Positions 23,087-30,364 of a stretch of DNA of 33,277 bases are shown in pieces. The notes under the pieces were generated by a model. It did no database searches. It saw only the letters and a program-made list of their open reading frames with translations, and was not told the origin of the DNA. The position numbers and the translations under genes were made by a program. This DNA is from Deltaproteobacteria bacterium (GTDB lineage Bacteria > Desulfobacterota > Syntrophia > Syntrophales > UBA2210): positions 1-33,277 of the forward strand of contig JAFDAS010000020.1 in assembly GCA_019313695.1 (NCBI GenBank). Direction: 5' to 3'. Within the stretch, counting starts at the first letter, position 1; every line of letters begins with the position of its first letter.

Positions 23087-23432
23087 CAGGACTCAGCCTC
23101 TTGAACATCACGCGACCCACGCCACCCGAACCGACTTCGACACTCAGGATGTAAAAATCTGCATCCTGGGCAAACACATCGGTCGGGTCACTGGGAGTGA
23201 CATCCATCCACACTTTGTCTAGCCGTTTGATGTTGTCAATGTCGTCATTACTCATAACAGCTCTGCGGTGATCCACATAGGACGGACCGAAAGCCATTAT
23301 ATCTACGCTAGAACTGAGTGTACGCCAGTTCCAGTTGTAAAGGACTGGAGTGTCAAACTGTAACACCCCATCAGTCATCGTACCTGACGCGATCCATACG
23401 GGTCGTTTCAGATTCTCGGCTAGGAATACCAT
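23079..23432 (-). CDS. Head closure / stopper-like protein
   Basis: 117 residues, strand-rich (RPVWIASGTMTDGVLQFDTPVLYN; VDHRRAVMSNDDIDNIKRLDKVWMD). In gene order it falls where siphoviruses encode the stopper that closes the connector. The fold is consistent with this, but I rely mainly on position. Confidence 0.55.
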   Translation of the reverse strand: MVFLAENLKRPVWIASGTMTDGVLQFDTPVLYNWNWRTLSSSVDIMAFGPSYVDHRRAVMSNDDIDNIKRLDKVWMDVTPSDPTDVFAQDADFYILSVEVGSGGVGRVMFKRLSPDG

Positions 23433-23435
23433 GGT

Positions 23436-23954
23436 CTAACCAGATTTAACTGGGAGAGCGATACGAGCAAGCATCGATGGAGGGAATGACCCCTTCTCGA
23501 ACGACCTAGCCACACCGCCCTCACTGAACGCTATCGTCCCATCGACACCCCGTTTGGTGTAGAGATATGTACCCATCTCAATAGCGAGAGAGGTGTACTT
23601 CGTCTCAAACCCTGGAGTATCTTCAGTCCAGACGACCGTACCGTCTGTCACGGTACCGCCAACGCTTGTGGGCCAAGTCGGTCTCGTGGTCTCGTCGGAT
23701 GTCCCTGCGGTGCTACAGACATAGAGATGTCCTGTAGCCTCTACGGGCCGCACTACGTCGTAAAGCACGTAGTCGGTATCCATCGCCCACTCATCAGCTC
23801 TATCTAACCCACGGTAGAACATTATGGCGGCTTGTGCCGAATCCGCAGCTATCTCTGCCAGATTGGTCTCGGCGGATGTGGGGTCTGAGACCCCACACCA
23901 CGCCAAGATACCATCTGCGATGTCGCTGGTTATCGGAGTGACATCAAAGGCCAT
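23436..23954 (-). CDS. Head-tail adaptor with inserted surface domain
   Basis: 172 residues. The two ends match gp6-like adaptors: N-terminal helices (AEIAADSAQAAIMFYRGL) and C-terminal YLYTKRGVDGTIAFSEGGV. Between about residues 53 and 112 is an extra domain, WAMDTDYVLYDVVRP...YVCSTAGTSD...PTWPTSVGGTVTDGTVVW, of a type that recurs in many phage structural proteins and probably binds carbohydrate or decorates the surface. It would lie at the neck. Confidence 0.65.
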   Translation of the reverse strand: MAFDVTPITSDIADGILAWCGVSDPTSAETNLAEIAADSAQAAIMFYRGLDRADEWAMDTDYVLYDVVRPVEATGHLYVCSTAGTSDETTRPTWPTSVGGTVTDGTVVWTEDTPGFETKYTSLAIEMGTYLYTKRGVDGTIAFSEGGVARSFEKGSFPPSMLARIALPVKSG

Positions 23955-23965
23955 GTCAAGCTACC

Positions 23966-24985
23966 TTACGATACTTCGTCCGTGTAAACAGGATTGTCAG
24001 AATCGTTGTCGATGAATACCTTCGGTGCTGTGGTCGCAGCAGTCGAAGTGGCAAGTCCAGTGACCTTTGCGTGAATCCACTCATGCCCGTGGTCCAGACC
24101 CCACTGACCGAAGATCTGACCGCGCTCTGCGGCACCCGTCTTCGCCAATGCTTCGTAGAAGAAGTTACCCTTCTCGGGTACAGACTGGAAAACGTTGCGG
24201 CAACGGCTGATATTGACGAAAGTAGCCGTACCGTTGGTCTGATAGCGGTGTCCACCCTCAAGGAAATTCAAGCGACCGAACGGGGTCAGATAAGTGAGCA
24301 GGTTGGAACCGGCTTCACTCATGGTCACGCGCTGGCCTTCGTCCGTGACGATCTTATTGAGCTGAACGATCTGCTCTGCGTTGAGAACACCCAGGACGCC
24401 TGCGACGCCATACGGCGAGACAGAGGCGAGAGTCTGGGCGACTTCGATGAGAATGTCAGGAGTCAACTCGGCACTAGCCGCAGCGATCACGTTAGTCTCG
24501 ATAGCTTCGTTCAAACCACGAGTCTTATCTGCTGTGTCAGCAGTCGTCGCCAGGTTATAAGTACCCTGAAGAATCGTATACTCCATATCGTTACGAACCT
24601 CAGCCGTACGACCCGCGATCTGGAAAGCTAGCTCAGACGGGACGTTGTTGGTGAGACCCTGCAAATTCAAACCTGTGAGAGCCTGTGTGTTGGACTGCTT
24701 ACGATATGTCACGGAGACTGCTCGATGAAGCATCTGCGTGACGTTCTTCGCCTGCGTCCGTGTCGTGTAAGAGGGCGTAGGTGCCGTCACAGAATCGGTC
24801 TCTGTGACCTCCGGCTGCGAAGCTGAATCTAGTTCATACTCAGCGCCAGTCAGGAACTCTCGTGCGCCATGGGTGACGCCTCCAAGCATATTGAACAGCG
24901 GAGTACGAACGTCGGTCTTGGCAAGCAGTAGTCCCGCGATATTAACTGGTGCGAAAACTCCTGCTGTCCCGGTCGGAAGGGCCAT
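23966..24985 (-). CDS. Major capsid protein, SU10/DUF5309-like HK97 fold
   Basis: 339 residues. The segment TRTQAKNVTQMLHRAVSVTYRKQS and the following ELAFQIAGRTAEVRNDMEYTIL match the SU10-type capsid family (N-x2-Q-x-L/F; R-D-x-E). The gene follows scaffold and precedes the adaptor, and AAGGAG lies upstream of the ATG. There is no separate protease, in line with a scaffold-assisted shell. Confidence 0.8.
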   Translation of the reverse strand: MALPTGTAGVFAPVNIAGLLLAKTDVRTPLFNMLGGVTHGAREFLTGAEYELDSASQPEVTETDSVTAPTPSYTTRTQAKNVTQMLHRAVSVTYRKQSNTQALTGLNLQGLTNNVPSELAFQIAGRTAEVRNDMEYTILQGTYNLATTADTADKTRGLNEAIETNVIAAASAELTPDILIEVAQTLASVSPYGVAGVLGVLNAEQIVQLNKIVTDEGQRVTMSEAGSNLLTYLTPFGRLNFLEGGHRYQTNGTATFVNISRCRNVFQSVPEKGNFFYEALAKTGAAERGQIFGQWGLDHGHEWIHAKVTGLATSTAATTAPKVFIDNDSDNPVYTDEVS

Positions 24986-25001
24986 CTGTCACTCCTTAGC
25001 G

Positions 25002-25595
25002 TTATGTAGCACCTGGAGTTGCGTCGAGCATTGCCTGAACAGCCTGGGCATCGTCGCCCGTCTTCAAAAACTCAGCTGCTTGCTCGTTCACGCCTATCGG
25101 TGCCTCGGTTGAACCTGGTGCTGGTGTCGCATTTTCGAGAAGTTTTTGTTTCTCCGCATCGACCGTGGCTTTCACGGTATCCTGATACGTTTTGATGAAT
25201 CCGTCGAGTGTAGTATCCAGATCTTTCGTGTCCACGCCGACGAACATCGGCAGTAGTTCCTCGATGCGGTCTTCGGGCAATCCCGCTGTTGCGAGCTTCT
25301 TAGTGGCAGTTAGACTCTTACGGTCTGCCGCCAGTTCAGCTCTCTGCTCCTCAATAGCACGCATCGCCTTTTCGTGGTCAGCCTTGAGCCGCTCTGTCTC
25401 GTCCATCTCGATACGCTTACGCATATCTTCGACAGCCGCAGAAATAGCCGTCTCCTGGTTTTTAGCCGCCTCTTTTTCCGCCTTTTTGCGAGCCGTGTCA
25501 GATGCTTGCGTCCGTGCTCGGTCGAAGTCGGCTTCGAGTGCGCCCCACTGTTCGTCGGACAGATCTGAATAATCTTCTCTTTTCAATGCTGACAT
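25002..25595 (-). CDS. Capsid scaffolding protein
   Basis: 197 residues, strongly charged and helical (about 25-110: ARKKAEKEAAKNQETAISAAVEDMRKRIEMDETERLK region), a GLPEDRIEELLPMF segment and an Ala/Pro-rich end. This is the DUF4355-like scaffold pattern and the gene is directly before the capsid gene. It would fill the procapsid and then leave. AGGAGG precedes the ATG. Confidence 0.8.
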   Translation of the reverse strand: MSALKREDYSDLSDEQWGALEADFDRARTQASDTARKKAEKEAAKNQETAISAAVEDMRKRIEMDETERLKADHEKAMRAIEEQRAELAADRKSLTATKKLATAGLPEDRIEELLPMFVGVDTKDLDTTLDGFIKTYQDTVKATVDAEKQKLLENATPAPGSTEAPIGVNEQAAEFLKTGDDAQAVQAMLDATPGAT

Positions 25596-25652
25596 GTTTC
25601 CTCCTGAGTGTCAGAATGGCGACCCCGCTTTATACGGTCTCGTCATCATCCC

Positions 25653-26387
25653 CTACTTCTTAGGCGGTTTGCCCCCGTTTGGGTTCACATCGCCATTGGA
25701 TAGTTCACCGTCTTCTATGCGTTTTTCTGCATTTTCGGCGGTAAATTGTTCCTGTCGTAGTATAACATCGTGCACATTATTTGTCAAGGCAGCGATATCG
25801 AGTGCATCAACTGGGGCCAAAGGTGCATCACCCGAGGTGAGTGTCTGGTAAACCTGGGCTTTACTTTGGAGATTCGCCGTCTTGTTACGGTTGAAGTGGA
25901 TCTCAACATCCGTAGCTTCGATATTCTTGACTTCTTTGTGAGTGCTGAGTATGTAGAGCATGACCTGGAGAGCTGCACGTTCAGACTGGATGAAATACGG
26001 TTCTTTCGCAGCAGCCACGAGGTCGATGTCCTGCCAGCCGTCACGCATGAACACCGCGTCGCCCGTATCGCCCCCGCCACCGCTTCGAGTCTTTCTATCA
26101 GGCACACCGACGATAACCCGCAGAGTAGCTTCGAGATAATCCCGCATAGCCACGCCGACCTGGGCATCCATAGCTTGACTGATGAACTCTACGACGGGAT
26201 TGACGCCTGGAGGGATATTCGAGACGTTAAGGAAACCGTTGGTAGAGAGTTTTACGAATTCCTCTTCCGTCAGTTCCATCCCCATAGCCACGAGGACACT
26301 GTTGACAGCCTGCTGGATGTCGTTCACACCATCAGAGGCCACAGCGTCTATCGCGTCCATAATACTGATAGCTGTCTCCCAGTCACC
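25653..26387 (-). CDS. Portal protein, C-terminal half (in +1 frame)
   Basis: About 244 residues from GDWETAISIMDAIDAVASD onward; the frame is open further upstream, but that part is an antisense-like shadow of the N-terminal half. The body carries the SPP1-type portal stem and crown: RDGWQDIDLVAAAKEPYFIQ-region, EVKNIEATDVEIHFNRN, and a Q/E-rich end. No ribosome site precedes the junction; GTG at 26389 overlaps the stop of the first half and could allow reinitiation. With the first half it gives about 480 residues, normal for SPP1-like portals. Confidence 0.7.
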   Translation of the reverse strand, partial: GDWETAISIMDAIDAVASDGVNDIQQAVNSVLVAMGMELTEEEFVKLSTNGFLNVSNIPPGVNPVVEFISQAMDAQVGVAMRDYLEATLRVIVGVPDRKTRSGGGGDTGDAVFMRDGWQDIDLVAAAKEPYFIQSERAALQVMLYILSTHKEVKNIEATDVEIHFNRNKTANLQSKAQVYQTLTSGDAPLAPVDALDIAALTNNVHDVILRQEQFTAENAEKRIEDGELSNGDVNPNGGKPPKK

Positions 26388-27096
26388 CACCGCCGAATGA
26401 TATCTGGGCGGGCGGTGCGCTACGAACGAGGTCTCCGCCTGTAAGGGGGTCTGTGCCGTTGAGGATAGTGTCTTTGAAGGAGTACATCGCGTTCGAAGTG
26501 TAAACTTTGTAGAATGTCGTCCGTCCAACAGTCTCGGTCGTCTCATAGGAGGTGACTGCATATGCCGCAGGCTGTGTCGGGTCAGAACTGTAGACCACGA
26601 ATGTATCTATCGGATCGAGTCGCAGCAATTTCAACTTAGTGCCGTTCGTCGGTTTAGGCTCAGTGAAAACACCGCGATACCCTACGCCGCATATCGAGCA
26701 GTCTTCGGCTATCTGATAATCGACGAGTTGCTTGTTCTCAGCACTGAGAACGTTGATAAGATTCTCCATCTGCTTGCGGAACTTACCTTCACGGTTCGTA
26801 TACTGGATGGGCTTCCCGAGGAAATACCCCACGATGTCCCGCGTGATGGACTGGGCATAGTTGACCGTGATGGTGTTATCAACATCTGTACGGGTCGTTT
26901 TCACCCGAGCCTGTATCGCTGGGTGCCAGCCTCGCTGGTACTCTTGGAGTTTGCGTATCTGGTCTCGGTTGTAGGCGTGTTGTGGTAAGAGACGCTTGAG
27001 ATCCTCCCTTACATTCACTTCAGTCAGAGTAGTGAGGTCTGTGCGTAACAGGCTTCTACCGCTCAGAGTCGTGGCCGGGATGTATGTCATAGCCAT
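26383..27096 (-). CDS. Portal protein, N-terminal half
   Basis: 237 residues. Matches the SPP1-type portal start: LLPQHAYNRDQIRKLQEYQRG, ITVNYAQSITRDIVGYFLGKPIQY, MENLINVLSAENKQLVDYQIAEDCSICG. It ends ISFGGG then TGA, where the homologous protein should continue into the GDWE segment found in the +1 frame. TAAGGA lies 7 bases before the ATG. The portal is the 12-fold ring through which DNA is packaged. Confidence 0.8.
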   Translation of the reverse strand: MAMTYIPATTLSGRSLLRTDLTTLTEVNVREDLKRLLPQHAYNRDQIRKLQEYQRGWHPAIQARVKTTRTDVDNTITVNYAQSITRDIVGYFLGKPIQYTNREGKFRKQMENLINVLSAENKQLVDYQIAEDCSICGVGYRGVFTEPKPTNGTKLKLLRLDPIDTFVVYSSDPTQPAAYAVTSYETTETVGRTTFYKVYTSNAMYSFKDTILNGTDPLTGGDLVRSAPPAQISFGGG

Positions 27097-27105
27097 GATG
27101 TGTCC

Positions 27106-28008
27106 TTACTCGTAGAACGTGCCGTCTGGCGCGGTGAATGAACCATCCACAGCGATTACTGGATAGAGTGAGAAGTTGCCGTTCGGCTGTACATAGAAAA
27201 CACCAAAACCGTTCACCCAAGCGTTTGGATGATTGCGGCGATAATGGGGGTTTATCTTACAGGCACAGGGGAGCTGGGTCGCTGTGTGAGATTCTACATC
27301 CAACGGCGCGGTAAGTGTATGTGCCTGATAGGTATGCCCATGCCCATAGGCTACGTTTCGAGCGTAGACCTGGGCTGTCTTGTACGCATTGTGGATATTG
27401 ATGTATGTTCCGTGAGTGAAATACAACTTACCGACTTTGGCGACTTCACCGTAATCGTAGACAGCCCAGTTATCGAGTGGTAGATTGTTTCGTATCTCGA
27501 AGAATCCTTCCACCTCTGGATGTTCATCTATGTATTGCTCAACCCAATCTTCGTGATTGCCTAATAGGTATATACGTTCGGTATCGTCGCCGAGGATGTC
27601 GTCGATAGGTGCGAGGACATCCTTCGTGAAGCGGGTATAGTCTCTCTTGAGTCTCTGGCCTTCTACTCTCCGTCGCTTGTTTCCGACCCAATGACTTATG
27701 ACCTCCAGATCTTGATTATCACCACCGAAAACGAATACGTCGGGTTCAAATGCGTCCGTAAATGCTAAGATATTATGCCATAACTTACTGTGATGGTGTG
27801 GGTGGTGAAGATCGAACACCGCAATACCTTTGCGGAGAGTGATAGGCTCTGGTCGTCCACCGAACCAATCAAGACCTATGAGTTCTGGGTCTTTCTTGGC
27901 TTTGCGTATCATCCTGCGGGCATTGGCCCCGTCGATGCCCAATCGTCTACCTAATTCTTCCCCACTGAGGGGAGCATACTTTTTCCATTGTGCTGCTGTG
28001 ATGTTCAA
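27106..28008 (-). CDS. Calcineurin-like metallophosphoesterase
   Basis: 300 residues with a TTG start (28008), chosen for AAGGAGG 5-6 bases upstream and the full N-terminal domain. Residues 14-40 look like a helix-turn-helix (SGEELGRRLGIDGANARRMI). The phosphoesterase motifs follow: FDLHHP (D66, H68), FGGDNQD (D97), LLGNHEDW (N151, H152), FTHGTY (H199), YGHGHT (H223, H225). All metal ligands are present, so it is probably active on phosphodiesters or nucleic acid. It sits between packaging and portal genes. Role in the phage unknown. Confidence 0.82.
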   Translation of the reverse strand: MNITAAQWKKYAPLSGEELGRRLGIDGANARRMIRKAKKDPELIGLDWFGGRPEPITLRKGIAVFDLHHPHHHSKLWHNILAFTDAFEPDVFVFGGDNQDLEVISHWVGNKRRRVEGQRLKRDYTRFTKDVLAPIDDILGDDTERIYLLGNHEDWVEQYIDEHPEVEGFFEIRNNLPLDNWAVYDYGEVAKVGKLYFTHGTYINIHNAYKTAQVYARNVAYGHGHTYQAHTLTAPLDVESHTATQLPCACKINPHYRRNHPNAWVNGFGVFYVQPNGNFSLYPVIAVDGSFTAPDGTFYE

Positions 28009-28060
28009 ACTAACCTCCTTAGATGTGCTGGCGGTCGTAATGGGTGTCGTATTAGTGTAG

Positions 28061-28567
28061 TCATAGAACTTTCTTGGCTATGCGTGCGGGTTTGTGGTGT
28101 TTGGTATGACATGACCGGCAAAGAACAACACACTTAGTCACTTCGGCCAGAATCTCGTCGTCGGTGCGGGCAGAGATAGTAGACAACTGAAATGTCTTGG
28201 TATTTGGATTAACGTGATGCCAGCAAAGATCGACAGTCGCGCCACAGTTAACACAGGGCGTTTGGTAGTCGGCTAGCAGTATTCGCAACCGGCGGCAATA
28301 GGCCGCGTAATGTGCTGCGTTCTGGGCCTTAATCTTTTTGGGATTGGCGGCATTCCACGCGATGCTGGCTGCTTTGTACTTCTCGCGGTTGGCCGCGTAG
28401 TTGGCTGCGCTAGCAGCCAGGTGTTTCTCTCGGTTGGCCGCGTAGTAGGCAGCATCCCGAGCCTTGTCACATGCGCGACACTGATACCGCAACCCATCAA
28501 CGGCCCGCTTCTCCCGGTAGAACTCACCAAGCGGTTTGTCTTTGCCACACCTGCAGCAACGCTTCAT
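28061..28567 (-). CDS. HNH homing endonuclease (zinc-finger type)
   Basis: 168 residues from ATG at 28567 with GGAGGG 8 bases upstream. N-terminal CCRCGKDKP...C-x2-C zinc finger, then repeated YAANREK-x-AAS units (about 40-85), then the HNH core: CVNCGATVDLCWHHVNP and KCVVLCRSCHTKHH. Free-standing endonuclease of the phage kind, inserted just after the terminase gene (18 bases). The basic helical repeats probably bind DNA. Confidence 0.85.
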   Translation of the reverse strand: MKRCCRCGKDKPLGEFYREKRAVDGLRYQCRACDKARDAAYYAANREKHLAASAANYAANREKYKAASIAWNAANPKKIKAQNAAHYAAYCRRLRILLADYQTPCVNCGATVDLCWHHVNPNTKTFQLSTISARTDDEILAEVTKCVVLCRSCHTKHHKPARIAKKVL

Positions 28568-28584
28568 GGCTTGGCCCTCCATCG

Positions 28585-30255
28585 CTAAATGTGAGTTCGG
28601 TCGAATAGGGTGATAGTGGCATTGAGGCTGCACCGCATCATAGCCGCGAGACCCGCGAGGGAATCAGGTGCGTCGTCGTTGAAATTCTTCCCGTTCACCG
28701 TGTACGTGGTCAGCCCTGTGATGAATGCGCGATACATCGGTGACCCGGCATCTGGATGAAGGAATGTGAAGCTCCTAATAGCCGGTGAGTGCTGTATGAT
28801 GCGAGTCTCTTTGCTCTTATTGGATTTCGCCAACATGTTGGTTATGAACATCTTATGGTCAGTCTCTTTAACCAACGCATCTACATCCCGCGAATAGAAA
28901 TCACCGCCGTTGTTCGCTTCGAACACCGCCCGGACGACCTTACGGTTCACGAGACTCCCGGCCACCATCGGTTCGGTGAGTTTGTATCCACCCTTGAGGA
29001 ATATCGCATCAGCGATGACAGGCGGATCGTCGCCCCACTGATAGGCTATCGGCATAGAGAGGAAGTCGTTACCACCGAACGCCACATCGCAGAAGGCGAA
29101 GATGTCGTCTGGAGGATGGGCTTCGATATCGGGAATGTCGTAACAGTAAATAAGTTCATCGGCGGGGAATAGGAGACCTGCTCGCTCGATAGGCTGTTGC
29201 TGGTAGACACACTGCCATGTTACCTCATCTTCTAGGCGACGTACTTCGCGGTAGTATTCGGTGCTGAATCCAATACCATAGCTGTACTGGAAATTCGATT
29301 CGTCAGTCTCAAGGTCTAGTGCAGGCATACGGATGACTTTGCAACGTGGGTTGTCCTCGTGCATCCGTTCTACCCACCCGATTGGATCGTGTATCGACCA
29401 ACGGGTACCGATATGGAGTTCCTTACAGCCCTCTTTCTTACGACTATAGACGTTAGTGACTAGCTTATCGCGCAATATCTGAAGTCGATTCGGGTTCAAA
29501 GCTTCTTCGATGTCGCGTACTAGGTCATCACAGTAAAGAAGCTGTCGGGCTTCGGTAGCGCCTGTGAGTGACCCGTCGATGGCTCGGCAGGTGATGGTCT
29601 TGTATTTCCTGACTGATTTCTTTCCATCATCACGGAAATCAAGTGTGAGATCTTTCGCGCTAGTGTTCACCAAGTCCAACTTAGGGAATATTTCGTGGTA
29701 GTTGTAGTTCGGGTCTTCGTATATTGCAGTCAACCCAGTGTGGAACATTTTGGTAATAGTCTCAGCATACCCCGTAGCCAGAATGGGGTCATCTGGGTTC
29801 CTACCTGCTACCCACGAGATGAAAAACAGCCCCAAAGCCGACTTACCGACCCTAACTGGCATCGAAAATAGGACGATATCATAAAGGTCTTTGACCATCA
29901 AATCTGTGAGCGCATCGACTACATGCCTGAGTACAGACATGCGAGGCTGATAGAATCGAGCATGGGCTGGGCGCTTCCATTCGAGAGCTATCATGTAGTC
30001 ATGGAAGTTATTGGGTGCGCGGGTGATGTATGCCCGCTCTAGCGCGTCGTAGACCTCCATCTGCTCAGTCTTGTTCCCATCGGTACCCAGGAACGCTCGA
30101 CCGAGGGTTATGACTTCTGAGGCTATCTGCTCGGCTTCTTCGATGGCTTCATCTTGAACCAGCGCGTACCGCAGAACATCACCCGCGATGATGCGTCGGT
30201 GGGATGATTGGGTGGGGTCAGATAAGATTCTAGTGAGATCTGTGATGTCACTCAT
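28585..30255 (-). CDS. Terminase large subunit
   Basis: 556 residues. ATPase: Walker A MPVRVGKSA (132-140), Walker B LLYCDD (239-244), coupling motif GTRWS (283-287). Nuclease: FCDVAFGG (D390) and the late NDDAPDSL acidic motif. It cuts concatemers and pumps DNA into the head. Walker B ends in DD rather than the usual DE. There is no ribosome site; the start lies right at the predicted transcription start. No small subunit is seen. Confidence 0.92.
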   Translation of the reverse strand: MSDITDLTRILSDPTQSSHRRIIAGDVLRYALVQDEAIEEAEQIASEVITLGRAFLGTDGNKTEQMEVYDALERAYITRAPNNFHDYMIALEWKRPAHARFYQPRMSVLRHVVDALTDLMVKDLYDIVLFSMPVRVGKSALGLFFISWVAGRNPDDPILATGYAETITKMFHTGLTAIYEDPNYNYHEIFPKLDLVNTSAKDLTLDFRDDGKKSVRKYKTITCRAIDGSLTGATEARQLLYCDDLVRDIEEALNPNRLQILRDKLVTNVYSRKKEGCKELHIGTRWSIHDPIGWVERMHEDNPRCKVIRMPALDLETDESNFQYSYGIGFSTEYYREVRRLEDEVTWQCVYQQQPIERAGLLFPADELIYCYDIPDIEAHPPDDIFAFCDVAFGGNDFLSMPIAYQWGDDPPVIADAIFLKGGYKLTEPMVAGSLVNRKVVRAVFEANNGGDFYSRDVDALVKETDHKMFITNMLAKSNKSKETRIIQHSPAIRSFTFLHPDAGSPMYRAFITGLTTYTVNGKNFNDDAPDSLAGLAAMMRCSLNATITLFDRTHI

Positions 30256-30261
30256 GCAGTA

Positions 30262-30290
30262 AGTATACCATTTTGACTACTAAAATGCAA
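30262..30290 (-). promoter_or_regulatory. Late promoter for terminase operon
   Basis: On the minus strand TTGCAT (30290-30285), 17 bases, TATACT (30267-30262). The ATG at 30255 begins 7 bases after the -10 box, at or next to the expected start of transcription, and no ribosome site is present: a leaderless mRNA is predicted. It would drive the whole series from terminase to the C1q fibre. Confidence 0.7.
30269..30287. promoter_or_regulatory. Palindrome in promoter spacer (operator candidate)
   Basis: CATTTT and AAAATG, inverted, with a 7-base centre (GACTACT). It fills the spacer between the -35 and -10 boxes, where a bound repressor would block RNA polymerase. The palindrome is perfect but short. 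Confidence 0.5.
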
Positions 30291-30307
30291 ACATTTCGAA
30301 TTTCCAA

Positions 30308-30335
30308 AAGAATCCCGCATTTCTGCGGGATTCTT
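30308..30335 (-). terminator. Intrinsic terminator after fibre gene
   Basis: A perfect 12-bp stem (AAGAATCCCGCA / TGCGGGATTCTT) with a 4-base loop. On the minus strand it runs into TTCTTTTGG. It ends the fibre transcript from 33214 and insulates the terminase promoter that follows. The region 30256-30364 holds only this, the promoter and its palindrome. Confidence 0.85.
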
Positions 30336-30364
30336 GGGGCTATCTGGTATTGGGCAAATAGCCG

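Noticed and set aside
24071..24631. Plus-strand frame of 186 codons
   Set aside because: Antisense to the capsid gene, which has family motifs and a good ribosome site.
25770..26444. Plus-strand frame of 224 codons
   Set aside because: Antisense to the portal C-terminal half; no ribosome site or family pattern.
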